A stretch of DNA of 17,914 nt, taken from an uncultured bacterium. Its GTDB lineage: Bacteria; Bacillota_I; Bacilli_A; RF39; UBA660. Below, in pieces: positions 7,063-14,054 of the stretch. A program made the position numbers and the translations under genes. The DNA lies in the NCBI GenBank assembly GCA_949288625.1, contig CASEKZ010000039.1:1-17914 (forward strand). Direction: 5' to 3'. The notes below the pieces were generated by a model, which worked only from the letters and a program-made list of their open reading frames with translations, was not told the DNA's origin and searched no databases. Every line of letters begins with the position of its first letter. Positions within the stretch are counted from its first letter, which is position 1.

Positions 7063-7139
7063 TGGTGGACGCTATAGGACTCGAACCTATGACCCCCTGC
7101 TTGTAAGGCAGGTGCTCTAACCAACTGAGCTAAGCATCC
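7063..7139 (-). tRNA. tRNA-Val (anticodon TAC)
   Basis: The acceptor GGATGCT pairs with AGCGTCC (one G-U). The anticodon stem CCTGC/GCAGG has loop CTTACAA (anticodon TAC). The T-arm contains TTCGAGT and CCA is encoded. It lies 56 bases upstream of tRNA-Lys, and the two probably share one transcript. Confidence 0.95.
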
Positions 7140-7151
7140 AAACGTAATAAT

Positions 7152-7180
7152 ATTTTACTACATTTACTTTTAAATAGCAA
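7152..7180 (-). promoter_or_regulatory. Promoter of the tRNA-Val/tRNA-Lys unit
   Basis: The minus strand shows TTGCTA (7175-7180), a 17-base spacer and TAAAAT (7152-7157), with the tRNA-Val 5' end 12 bases further on. Confidence 0.55.
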
Positions 7181-7187
7181 CTATTTT

Positions 7188-7214
7188 CAAAAAAAAATAA
7201 CCATTATGGTTATT
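7188..7214 (-). terminator. Intrinsic terminator overlapping the stop codon of the 116-residue gene
   Basis: On the minus strand AATAACC, an ATAAT loop and GGTTATT are followed by a run of T residues. The TAA stop lies inside the left arm. Confidence 0.8.
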
Positions 7215-7560
7215 CTCTTACACTTGGAATTCTTACTATCCATTTTGTATAACATTTTATATACTCTTGTTTTTGACCATTTACTATAACATCTTTTGAC
7301 GATGTGAAATATGATGTTTCACTAGTTGAAATATCTTCTTGTTTGTCTAATGACGTGGTATATGCTATTATTGGATGTCCAGATAGCATTATTGATAACC
7401 TAGCTGAGCCTTCTTCCGTAAAAAAAGAATACCAACAAAATCCTAAAACTAATACCATAATTAAAATATTAATTATTTTCATGCCAGCTTTAATCACGAA
7501 AACAACCGCGGTAATAATAAGAATAAGAATAATCCATTTTGAAACATCTGCTAATACCAT
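7210..7560 (-). CDS. Small membrane-anchored protein, unknown function
   Basis: The first 45 residues form two hydrophobic segments, roughly 10-25 (WIILILIITAVVFVI) and 30-47 (INILIMVLVLGFCWYSFF). A mostly polar C-terminal region of about 65 residues follows. With two segments, the N- and C-termini should lie on the same side of the membrane. I do not recognise the family. The ATG at 7560 is preferred over a TTG at 7569 because AGGAG is 9 bases from the ATG but adjacent to the TTG. It is a single-gene unit between its own promoter and terminator, placed between two tRNA pairs. Confidence 0.7.
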   Translation of the reverse strand: MVLADVSKWIILILIITAVVFVIKAGMKIINILIMVLVLGFCWYSFFTEEGSARLSIMLSGHPIIAYTTSLDKQEDISTSETSYFTSSKDVIVNGQKQEYIKCYTKWIVRIPSVRE

Positions 7561-7582
7561 TAAAATCAACTCCTATAATAAT

Positions 7583-7611
7583 AGTATACTAATAATAATA
7601 CGTTTTTACAA
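7583..7611 (-). promoter_or_regulatory. Promoter of the 116-residue membrane protein gene
   Basis: The minus strand has TTGTAA (7606-7611), a 17-base spacer and TATACT (7583-7588), followed by AGGAG and the ATG at 7560. Confidence 0.6.
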
Positions 7612-7723
7612 TTATATAACTTAATTTTTTATATTTTTTTAACAAAATGATTGGAAGATGTTAAAATTATCATTTTTATAATTCTTTATTTTTTATACAT
7701 TATATTTAGGTCGTAGGTTTAGC

Positions 7724-7747
7724 AAAAAAAGACCTAATAAGGTCTTT
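7724..7747 (-). terminator. Intrinsic terminator after tRNA-Leu
   Basis: On the minus strand AAAGACCT and AGGTCTTT pair perfectly (8 bp) around a 4-base loop and run into further T residues. It closes the Ile2-Leu tRNA unit. Confidence 0.9.
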
Positions 7748-7759
7748 CATTAACTAAAG

Positions 7760-7844
7760 TGGTGCGGGTAAAGGGACTTGAACCCCCACGGATTACTCCA
7801 CTAGATCCTAAGTCTAGCGCGTCTGCCAATTTCGCCATACCCGC
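7760..7844 (-). tRNA. tRNA-Leu (anticodon TAG)
   Basis: The acceptor GCGGGTA pairs with TACCCGC. The anticodon stem CTAGA/TCTAG has loop CTTAGGA (anticodon TAG). A long variable arm (TGGAGTAATCCG) marks a class II tRNA. The T-arm contains TTCAAGT and CCA is encoded. It follows tRNA-Ile2 by 11 bases. Confidence 0.95.
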
Positions 7845-7855
7845 AACAAAATAAG

Positions 7856-7932
7856 TGGTGGACCCTGTAGGACTCGAACCTACGACCGCCCGGTTATGAG
7901 CCGGATGCTCTAACCAACTGAGCTAAGGGTCC
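7856..7932 (-). tRNA. tRNA with CAT anticodon, probably tRNA-Ile2 (lysidine-modified)
   Basis: The acceptor GGACCCT pairs with AGGGTCC. The anticodon stem CCGG/CCGG encloses loop CTCATAA (anticodon CAT) and CCA is encoded. Three tRNAs share this anticodon: initiator Met, elongator Met and Ile2. The C4-G69 and C5-G68 pairs and the overall resemblance to Firmicutes Ile2 genes favour Ile2, whose C34 is changed to lysidine by TilS to read AUA. It lacks initiator features. Elongator Met remains possible. Confidence 0.8.
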
Positions 7933-7951
7933 AACTAACACTTGCTTTTAT

Positions 7952-7980
7952 ATATTATCATATTCTTTAAAGTTTATCAA
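7952..7980 (-). promoter_or_regulatory. Promoter of the tRNA-Ile2/tRNA-Leu unit
   Basis: The minus strand shows TTGATA (7975-7980), a 17-base spacer and TAATAT (7952-7957), 19 bases before the tRNA 5' end. Confidence 0.65.
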
Positions 7981-7998
7981 TATGATTATTTAAAAAAA

Positions 7999-8027
7999 AT
8001 TAAAAAAATGACGAATTAATCGCCATT
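7999..8027 (-). terminator. Intrinsic terminator overlapping the stop codon of the 141-residue gene
   Basis: On the minus strand AATGGCGA pairs with TCGTCATT (8 bp with one G-U) around a 5-base loop, followed by seven or so T residues. The TAA stop lies in the loop. Confidence 0.8.
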
Positions 8028-8441
8028 TTGTAACATATTTAATAAATCAATTTTAAATTTATCTTTATCAGCGTTGGCCTTTGATATCATAACACCTTTA
8101 TATGCTTGAAGTTCTTGTCTATGACCTTCTGATAATAAACTTTCTGGAGTGATTGCTTCAAGAATTATGGTTTTACTGTTTTCACAAACGGAATAATGTA
8201 ATATCACTTCACCATGAACCCTTACAAATAAATCGTCCGTCGGTAGTTTAAGTTCATAGTTTTTAGTGTTTTCTTTATTATTTACACTAACTAGCTTACC
8301 TAAAAAATTACCATCTTTCATCTGTGGATAAAATTCAAAAATCAGCTTTTTATACGCAAGCATATTATATTTTTTTAGTGAGCGTTCTAATTTTCGAAAC
8401 TCGTTTTCGTTTAAGTATTCAAAAATGTAATTTCCTTTCAT
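8016..8441 (-). CDS. Uncharacterised 141-residue soluble protein
   Basis: I do not recognise a family. The protein has a charged helical N-terminus (residues 10-35, LNENEFRKLERSLKKYN), a central part that looks beta-rich (about 50-110), and a helical C-terminus. There is no signal peptide, membrane segment or cysteine motif. The ribosome site is a run of G residues (AAAGGGGG) about 8 bases before the ATG. It is a single-gene unit with a consensus promoter about 65 bases upstream and a terminator that overlaps its stop, so it is probably well expressed. A 13-base palindrome over the -35 box suggests a regulator. Confidence 0.75.
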   Translation of the reverse strand: MKGNYIFEYLNENEFRKLERSLKKYNMLAYKKLIFEFYPQMKDGNFLGKLVSVNNKENTKNYELKLPTDDLFVRVHGEVILHYSVCENSKTIILEAITPESLLSEGHRQELQAYKGVMISKANADKDKFKIDLLNMLQNGD

Positions 8442-8506
8442 ATTTTAACCCCCTTTGTTATAACTGGGCTACTATGTACATTATATATTACCCAATTGGT
8501 ACGGAT

Positions 8507-8535
8507 ATTATATCACAAGCGACAATAATTGTCAA
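8507..8535 (-). promoter_or_regulatory. Consensus promoter (TTGACA, 17, TATAAT) of the 141-residue gene
   Basis: Both boxes match the sigma-A consensus exactly: TTGACA at 8530-8535 and TATAAT at 8507-8512, with a 17-base spacer and TGA just before the -10. The palindrome GACAAT-A-ATTGTC (8521-8533) overlaps the -35 box and could be an operator. Confidence 0.85.
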
Positions 8536-8557
8536 ATTATTTACACGAAGTTGATTA

Positions 8558-9367
8558 TTAATCCAATTTTTGACAGCGTGGACAATAATAAGTTCCGCGT
8601 CCTCCTATTTTTTCTTTTATAATAGTGTTTCCACATATATAACATTTTTCACCTTGCCTTTTATGAACCATTAAATGCTCTTCAAAAGTTCCTCTTTTTC
8701 CATCAATATTGGGATAAGTTCCTTTGTATTTTAAAGATTCTTCAAAAACTATTTTAGTGTTATCAATTATTGATTGTAATTTATCTTTACTAAGTTCATC
8801 GGCGGGTGTTTTTGGATTTATTTTTGATTTGAACAATATTTCATCAGCGTATATGTTGCCAATACCTGTTATGTAACTTTGATCTAGAAGTAACTTTTTT
8901 ATATCGGTATGATGGGTTTTAAATTTTTCTTTTAAATACTTAGGTGTTAAATTAGGATCTGTATACTCTAATCCTAACTTTTTTTCGATAAAAAACTTAT
9001 TTATATCTTTTTTGCTAATAACTTCCATCTTACCAAATAATCTTGGATCGTTATAATGTAACGAAATATCATCAAAGTAAAAGATAACGTAATCATGTTT
9101 ATCTTTTTTTGCGTCCTGGGCAAGTGCGTAGAACCTGCCTTCCATTCTAAAATGAATTATTACATAGTCTTTTTCAAGTTCAAAAAGCAACCACTTTCCT
9201 CTTCTTTTTATTTCTTTTATTATTTGGTTTTCAACCTTGTTAATAAATTCAGATTTCTTGTTATATACTATTTTATCCAAAAAAACATCAACTTTATTAA
9301 TTTTTTTGTTTTTTATTATTTTACTTAAATCTCTTCTTGTTGTTTCAACCTCAGCTAATTCTGGCAT
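8558..9367 (-). CDS. mutM: Formamidopyrimidine-DNA glycosylase (Fpg/MutM)
   Basis: This base-excision repair enzyme removes oxidised purines such as 8-oxoguanine and cuts the DNA backbone. The catalytic N-terminus is present (Pro2 and Glu3 in MPELAEVET), as is the beta-hairpin lysine K58 (RRGKWL). The H2TH region reads SYITGIGNIYADEILF. The C-terminal zinc finger has C242/C245 and C262/C265, with the conserved arginine R257. The length of 269 residues is normal. One oddity is Ala at position 5, where most relatives read MPELPEVE. It starts 21 bases after the polA stop, the usual Firmicutes order, with a GGGGGGAT ribosome site 5 bases before the ATG. No terminator is evident downstream. Confidence 0.96.
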   Translation of the reverse strand: MPELAEVETTRRDLSKIIKNKKINKVDVFLDKIVYNKKSEFINKVENQIIKEIKRRGKWLLFELEKDYVIIHFRMEGRFYALAQDAKKDKHDYVIFYFDDISLHYNDPRLFGKMEVISKKDINKFFIEKKLGLEYTDPNLTPKYLKEKFKTHHTDIKKLLLDQSYITGIGNIYADEILFKSKINPKTPADELSKDKLQSIIDNTKIVFEESLKYKGTYPNIDGKRGTFEEHLMVHKRQGEKCYICGNTIIKEKIGGRGTYYCPRCQKLD

Positions 9368-9388
9368 ATTATCCCCCCTAAATTATTA

Positions 9389-11968
9389 CTATTTTGCTTC
9401 GTACCAATTTTCACCGGTTTCGATGTCTACTTTTAAAGGAACGTCCAATTTGTAAGCGTTATCCATACATCTAGCAACTATTTCTTTAACGATATTTTCT
9501 TCTTCTTTTGGAACGTTAAAAATAAGTTCGTCATGCACTTGCAACAGCATTTTACTATTTAGTTTTTTTTCTTTGAATTCTTTATGTATATCAATCATTG
9601 CTTTTTTTAATATATCTGCACTAGATCCTTGAATTGGCGTGTTTAAAGCAATTCTTTCTCCTTGTTGTCTTATCATGTAATTAGTGTTACTAAGTTCATC
9701 GATTCTTCGTTTTCGATTCATTATTGTGGTAACATAACCTTTTTCATAAGCGTCTTTTATAACTGAATCCATATAAAGTTTGGTACCACTATGTGTTTCA
9801 AAATACTTGTTTATAAATTCTTTAGCTTGTCTAACTGAAATTCCTAAGTCTTCTGATAATCCAAAACTACTTATTCCATAGAGAATACCAAAGTTTACTG
9901 CTTTAGCTTGTCTTCTCATAAGTGGAGTAACTTCATTTTCTTTAACACCAAAAATATCCATAGCGGTACGAGTATGAATATCCATATCTTTTTTAAAGGC
10001 TTCTATCCAATTAGGAACCTTTGAAAAATGTGCAAATACTCTAAGTTCTATTTGAGAATAATCACTTGATAAAAGAACTGAGTTTTCTTCGGGTACAAAA
10101 GCTTTTCTTATTAATTTGCCATACGTTGTTCTAATTGGTATGTTTTGTAAATTAGGCTCAATTGATGATAATCTTCCCGTTCTAGTTAAAGTCTGCGTAT
10201 ATATCGTATGTATTTTTCCATCTTTTAAAATGTTATTTTCTAAACCTATGACATATGTACTTTGAAGTTTGCTAAGCATTCTATGTTCTAATATAAGTGG
10301 TATTACAGGATGTCTGTCTTTATACTTTTCTAATATGGATTTGTCGGTTGAATAACCACTTTTTGTTTTTTTACCAGTTCCTATTTTTAATTTTTCGAAT
10401 AGTATTTCCCCTAATTGTTTTGGAGAAGATATGTTAAAGCGTTCGCCGACTAAATCATATATATTGTTTGATATTTCTTCTATTTTTTCGTTTAATTCAG
10501 CATTCATTTCGTTTAACACCATTTTATCAATTCTTATTCCTGTGTATTCCATGTCTCCTAAAACTATTGATAAAGGCATTTCAATCTCATTAAATAGATA
10601 AATACAATCTTCTTTTTGCATTTCACTTTTTAATTTTTCTTTCGTTTCATATATAAATTTAGATTTTTGTGTGACAAGTTTTTTTATGGTTTCTTCATCA
10701 ATTACTTTTGCTTTGCTTATTACTTCATAAAATGGAAGATCATAACCAAATTGGTTAGCTAAATAAGCAATATCATCTTTTACGTTATAATTTAAAAGAT
10801 AAGCCGCGATGCTAGAATCAAAGGTTATGTTTTTTATGAATAATCCCATTTTTCTCATAATCACGTAATGCTTTTTTAAATCATACGTATATTTTTCTTT
10901 ATCATTAATGTAAGATAGCACTTCTTTAACCATGTCTTTTTTTACGTAATAGGCTTTTTTTCCGTCGTAAAGACCCATTGCTAATACGTTTGCAACATGA
11001 TAATTAGTTTTATCTATTTCTATGTAAAATGATGCTGGAAAAGATAAATTATAAACGTCTTCAATTGTCGAAACCTCATTTATAATTATTTCGTTTTTTT
11101 GTTTTTTGACTTTCATGTTTTTTAAAAATGAATAAAATTCTAAATTTTCATATGTTTTTTTTAACTCTTCTAAATTACCGTCGGCTATCATGGTGTCTTT
11201 AATTTCAAAATTAAGCGGAACATCTTTATATATGGTGGCTAAATCTTTACTTTCAAACGCCTTGTCTTTTTCATTTATAAGTTTGGTTGCAACTGAACCT
11301 TTAATGTATGCTATGTTATCATAAATACCTTCTAATGAACCATATTCTTGCAAAAGTTTAAGTGCGGTTTTTTCACCTATTCCTTTTACTCCTGGAATGT
11401 TATCTGATGAGTCTCCTTGTAATGCTTTTATATCTATCATTTTTTCTGGAGTAAGTCCATACGTTTCAAAAAATGTTTCATTATTCATCATTACATAATC
11501 TTTACTTTTTAGTAACTTCATAATAACTTTATTTGATATTAGCTGTAATAAGTCTTTATCACTACTAACAATTAATCCTTGGTATTCATCTGTTTCATCA
11601 ATTTTTTTTGATAACGTCCCTATTATGTCATCGGCTTCATAGTTGTCTATTTCATACCATTTTATTCCTATGTGGGTAAGAATTTTTTTTGCAACCGGAA
11701 ACTGTTCTTTTAGTTCCGTTGGCATTTCAATTCTTCCAGCTTTATAGTCTTTATATTTTTCATGTCTAAACGTTTTACCTTTATCAAAGGCAACAACCAT
11801 GTAATCGGGTGCCTCGTCGTTTATGATTTTATTTATCATGTTAACAAAACCATATAAAGCGTTCGTTGGAAATCCTTTTGAATTCTTCATGAAATTTCCT
11901 TGATAAGCTGTTGCGTAATAACTTCTAAAAAGTAAGTTATTTCCGTCAACTAATACTACTTTCTTCAT
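9389..11968 (-). CDS. polA: DNA polymerase I
   Basis: The enzyme fills gaps and removes RNA primers in replication and repair. The N-terminal 5'-3' exonuclease (about 1-290) is intact, with VDGNNLLFRSYY, YEADDIIGTL, SSDKDLLQL and LQGDSSDNIPGVKGIGEKT. The middle domain (about 300-450) keeps the fold but lacks the metal-binding acidic residues of proofreading (FYIEIDKTN instead of a DxE motif), as in Bacillus and Thermus Pol I. The polymerase domain has motif A (SSDYSQIELRVFAH), motif B (RRQAKAVNFGILYGIS) and motif C (LLQVHDELIF). The ATG at 11968 (MKKVVLVDGNN) is chosen over 11980: GGTGAT precedes it at a usable distance, while the earlier ATG has no ribosome site. mutM follows in the same run. 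The stop is TAG, the only one in the window. Confidence 0.95.
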   Translation of the reverse strand: MKKVVLVDGNNLLFRSYYATAYQGNFMKNSKGFPTNALYGFVNMINKIINDEAPDYMVVAFDKGKTFRHEKYKDYKAGRIEMPTELKEQFPVAKKILTHIGIKWYEIDNYEADDIIGTLSKKIDETDEYQGLIVSSDKDLLQLISNKVIMKLLKSKDYVMMNNETFFETYGLTPEKMIDIKALQGDSSDNIPGVKGIGEKTALKLLQEYGSLEGIYDNIAYIKGSVATKLINEKDKAFESKDLATIYKDVPLNFEIKDTMIADGNLEELKKTYENLEFYSFLKNMKVKKQKNEIIINEVSTIEDVYNLSFPASFYIEIDKTNYHVANVLAMGLYDGKKAYYVKKDMVKEVLSYINDKEKYTYDLKKHYVIMRKMGLFIKNITFDSSIAAYLLNYNVKDDIAYLANQFGYDLPFYEVISKAKVIDEETIKKLVTQKSKFIYETKEKLKSEMQKEDCIYLFNEIEMPLSIVLGDMEYTGIRIDKMVLNEMNAELNEKIEEISNNIYDLVGERFNISSPKQLGEILFEKLKIGTGKKTKSGYSTDKSILEKYKDRHPVIPLILEHRMLSKLQSTYVIGLENNILKDGKIHTIYTQTLTRTGRLSSIEPNLQNIPIRTTYGKLIRKAFVPEENSVLLSSDYSQIELRVFAHFSKVPNWIEAFKKDMDIHTRTAMDIFGVKENEVTPLMRRQAKAVNFGILYGISSFGLSEDLGISVRQAKEFINKYFETHSGTKLYMDSVIKDAYEKGYVTTIMNRKRRIDELSNTNYMIRQQGERIALNTPIQGSSADILKKAMIDIHKEFKEKKLNSKMLLQVHDELIFNVPKEEENIVKEIVARCMDNAYKLDVPLKVDIETGENWYEAK

Positions 11969-11984
11969 TTCTATCACCATACTT

Positions 11985-11990
11985 ATTATA
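11985..11990 (-). promoter_or_regulatory. Possible -10 box ahead of polA
   Basis: TATAAT lies on the minus strand between the NTP_transf_6 gene and polA, with no good -35 box. If used, the RNA would start close to 11978, which also favours the ATG at 11968 as the polA start. Read-through from the gene upstream is equally possible. Confidence 0.3.
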
Positions 11991-11997
11991 ACACCTT

Positions 11998-12600
11998 TTA
12001 ATTGTTATCCCACGGAATAATCGTTAATAAAGGCCATTTTTTCTTCCATTTTAAACATTTTTTATCGTAATCTTCTTTTGTAAAGTTTTCTTTAACTGGT
12101 CTTATTACCATTTTAAATAAATCATTTAAACCATATGGTGCAAAAACTTTAAACTTTCCTTTAGAAATTTTTACGCCAATACAAGTTATCGTTGAGCCCC
12201 ACCTACTTATAGCAACTTCTACTGAATCGTTTTTTCTTACGCTACGTTTATATTTGTTTTTGTACCACAAATGAACCCGTGCTTGATTTTTAATGTCCAG
12301 CTTTATGTTAATGTCTTTCAAAAGAAATGATAGCCTTTTTATTATCTTATCTTCTTTTTCATAACTTAGGTCGGAATCAAAATAAACTATGTCAACGTCA
12401 TCAATTGCGTTATCTAATTCAAAACCATGATAGTAATTAAACACCGTCTGATTTATGGCACCGGCTGCTACATAATAATCATAATCAAAGTTTTTATCTA
12501 GTATTTCTAATATTTTTCTTAGCTTATCGCTTTTCATAATAATCATTTTTAAAATTTTTATTTGACTATTTAAGTCTTTGTTTTTTCCATATGTTTTCAT
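11998..12600 (-). CDS. NTP_transf_6 (DUF925-type) nucleotidyltransferase-like protein
   Basis: The 200-residue protein shows the family's hallmarks: AGAINQTVFN near residues 46-55, an acidic DDVDIVYFD block at 67-75, APYGLNDLFKMVIRP in the C-terminal half, and a tryptophan-rich end (KWKKKWPLLTIIPW). The D68-x-D70 pair would be the metal-binding acidic residues of a nucleotidyltransferase fold. The family is widespread, and its biological substrate is unknown to me. The ribosome site AGGAG lies about 8 bases before the ATG. polA starts 29 bases after its stop, so the two may share a transcript. The first 24 residues look like an extension, but the ribosome site supports this start over the later methionines. 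Confidence 0.85.
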   Translation of the reverse strand: MKTYGKNKDLNSQIKILKMIIMKSDKLRKILEILDKNFDYDYYVAAGAINQTVFNYYHGFELDNAIDDVDIVYFDSDLSYEKEDKIIKRLSFLLKDINIKLDIKNQARVHLWYKNKYKRSVRKNDSVEVAISRWGSTITCIGVKISKGKFKVFAPYGLNDLFKMVIRPVKENFTKEDYDKKCLKWKKKWPLLTIIPWDNN

Positions 12601-12627
12601 ACGTAATCTCCTGGTTTATCACGTTAT

Positions 12628-12653
12628 TAAAAAAGAGTTTATAAACTCTTTTT
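12628..12653 (-). terminator. Palindromic terminator after the DUF5684-like gene
   Basis: The stretch 12630-12653 is a perfect 24-base palindrome (AAAAAGAGTTTA and its complement). As RNA it gives a stem with T-rich ends on either strand. It lies just past the stop of the DUF5684-like gene. Confidence 0.75.
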
Positions 12654-12655
12654 CG

Positions 12656-13945
12656 TTATTGATTATTTTGGTTATGGTTTACCCATAATGACGTTCGTTT
12701 ATTTGAAGTATCAGCAGTCACATTTGCCTGCGTAGGATTCTCATTATTACCATAATTTACGTTTTGATTTAAATTATTTAAATTTTGGGCTATATCATCG
12801 GTTGTTGGTATAATTGGCTGTTGTTGTGTATTAATGGAAGAAATACTTGGCTGATTGGTACTTTCTTTAGGTACATCAAAGATTGGTGCTTCATACCCAC
12901 TAGCATTTATTTTTTCATTTTGACTTTGAACAACGTTTTGTTGACTTGACTCTTCGATTGATAAATCTAAATTTTCAACATCATTATTAACAAAGCCGGT
13001 GTTTACGTTTTGAAAATTATCTGATTGATTCATGATTTTAGTTTCATTAAAATTTTGATTTTCTAAGACTGGTTGTGATGGTTCTTGATGGTTATTATTA
13101 ATTAGGTTTACGTTTTGATCTAATGCTTGAACATTATTATTAGCAACGTTGTTATTGATGAACGGATTAGTATTATTCATGGCGTTAATTTCATGGATGT
13201 TATTAACAATGTTTGCACCATAACCATCATTTTGACCTGTAAAGTTATTAGCTTGATTTTCAACCGAAGAAGAAAAATCATTAGCACCTTGCATAACGCT
13301 TTGTGACTGATTAAACGCATTGTTACTCATTGTTTGATAATTACTTTGTGGCACTGTAAAATTATCATTAACGTTTGGAGTTTGATAATTTTGTCCTATG
13401 TTTATTTGTGTTTTTTCTAAAGCATCATTACTAGTGGTGCTTGTAACATAAGCATTATTTACGTTTTGATTTAAAGTAGCGTTCAAAGCTGATTGCGAGC
13501 TGTCTGTCGTAGTTTCGCTAATCTTTTCATCAGTATTAACAGATGGTTCGTTTTTTGAAAACGCAAGGATTGCAAAAAACACGAATGGTAAAAACATCAT
13601 ACCTATTGTAAAACCGGTTGTTTTACCGAATTTTTTAGCAATTCCATCATATAACACGAACATTGCGTATATGTTTGCAACTGGTACTAAAAATAGTAAT
13701 ACGTGCCACCATGCTTTACCAACTATCTTACACATCACATAAATATTATAAAACGGAATTAACGCCGCCCAACCAGGTTTTCCTAATTTTGTAAATACTT
13801 TCCACATGCAAATTATCATAAATATTGATAATGCAAACGATATTATACAAAGTATGATCATCATAACAAACATATTACCAACTATTGCCTGTTGACTTGC
13901 AGCATTATAACCATAATAAGTATCAACGTAATAACTTGTATCCAT
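12656..13945 (-). CDS. DUF5684-like membrane protein with Asn/Gln-rich tail
   Basis: Residues 23-130 form three hydrophobic segments around the conserved pattern GKPGWAALIPFYNIYVMCKI (55-74) and KKFGKTTGFTIGMMFLPF, which match DUF5684-type membrane proteins of unknown function. The remaining 295 residues are low in complexity: by my count 101 of them are Asn or Gln, with few charges and almost no hydrophobic stretches. Short repeats such as LNQNVN recur, encoded by near-identical DNA (TTTACGTTTTGAT at several places). The tail resembles prion-like or flexible linker regions. AGGAGG lies about 9 bases before the ATG. The gene is a single unit with a good promoter and terminator. The tail may extend from the membrane into the cytoplasm or outside; orientation cannot be fixed by reading. 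Confidence 0.8.
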   Translation of the reverse strand: MDTSYYVDTYYGYNAASQQAIVGNMFVMMIILCIISFALSIFMIICMWKVFTKLGKPGWAALIPFYNIYVMCKIVGKAWWHVLLFLVPVANIYAMFVLYDGIAKKFGKTTGFTIGMMFLPFVFFAILAFSKNEPSVNTDEKISETTTDSSQSALNATLNQNVNNAYVTSTTSNDALEKTQINIGQNYQTPNVNDNFTVPQSNYQTMSNNAFNQSQSVMQGANDFSSSVENQANNFTGQNDGYGANIVNNIHEINAMNNTNPFINNNVANNNVQALDQNVNLINNNHQEPSQPVLENQNFNETKIMNQSDNFQNVNTGFVNNDVENLDLSIEESSQQNVVQSQNEKINASGYEAPIFDVPKESTNQPSISSINTQQQPIIPTTDDIAQNLNNLNQNVNYGNNENPTQANVTADTSNKRTSLWVNHNQNNQ

Positions 13946-13969
13946 AATATATTCCTCCTATTTTATTTA

Positions 13970-13998
13970 ATTATATAACGTTTAAATGGCTTTATCAA
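13970..13998 (-). promoter_or_regulatory. Promoter of the DUF5684-like gene
   Basis: The minus strand has TTGATA (13993-13998), a 17-base spacer and TATAAT (13970-13975), 25 bases before the ATG. It lies in the 109-base divergent region shared with the sspI-like gene. For that gene I find no convincing sigma-A or sigma-G promoter, only a short A-T hairpin at 14020-14037. Confidence 0.75.
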
Positions 13999-14054
13999 CT
14001 AAATAACGTATATTTTTAAATATTTTACAGAAAATATATTGAAAGGATGATTTT

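Noticed and set aside
7304..7624. Plus-strand open frame across the 116-residue gene
   Set aside because: It is antisense to a gene with a clear ribosome site, promoter and terminator on the minus strand, and its own start has no ribosome site.
13000..13480. Repeated TTTACGTTTTGAT units as a CRISPR or intergenic repeat array
   Set aside because: The copies are irregularly spaced, lie in frame inside the Asn/Gln-rich coding tail and encode the same LNQNVN-type peptide.
14020..14037. ATATTTT-ACAG-AAAATAT hairpin before the sspI-like gene
   Set aside because: It is made only of A-T pairs in very AT-rich sequence and has no T-tract; chance pairing is likely.
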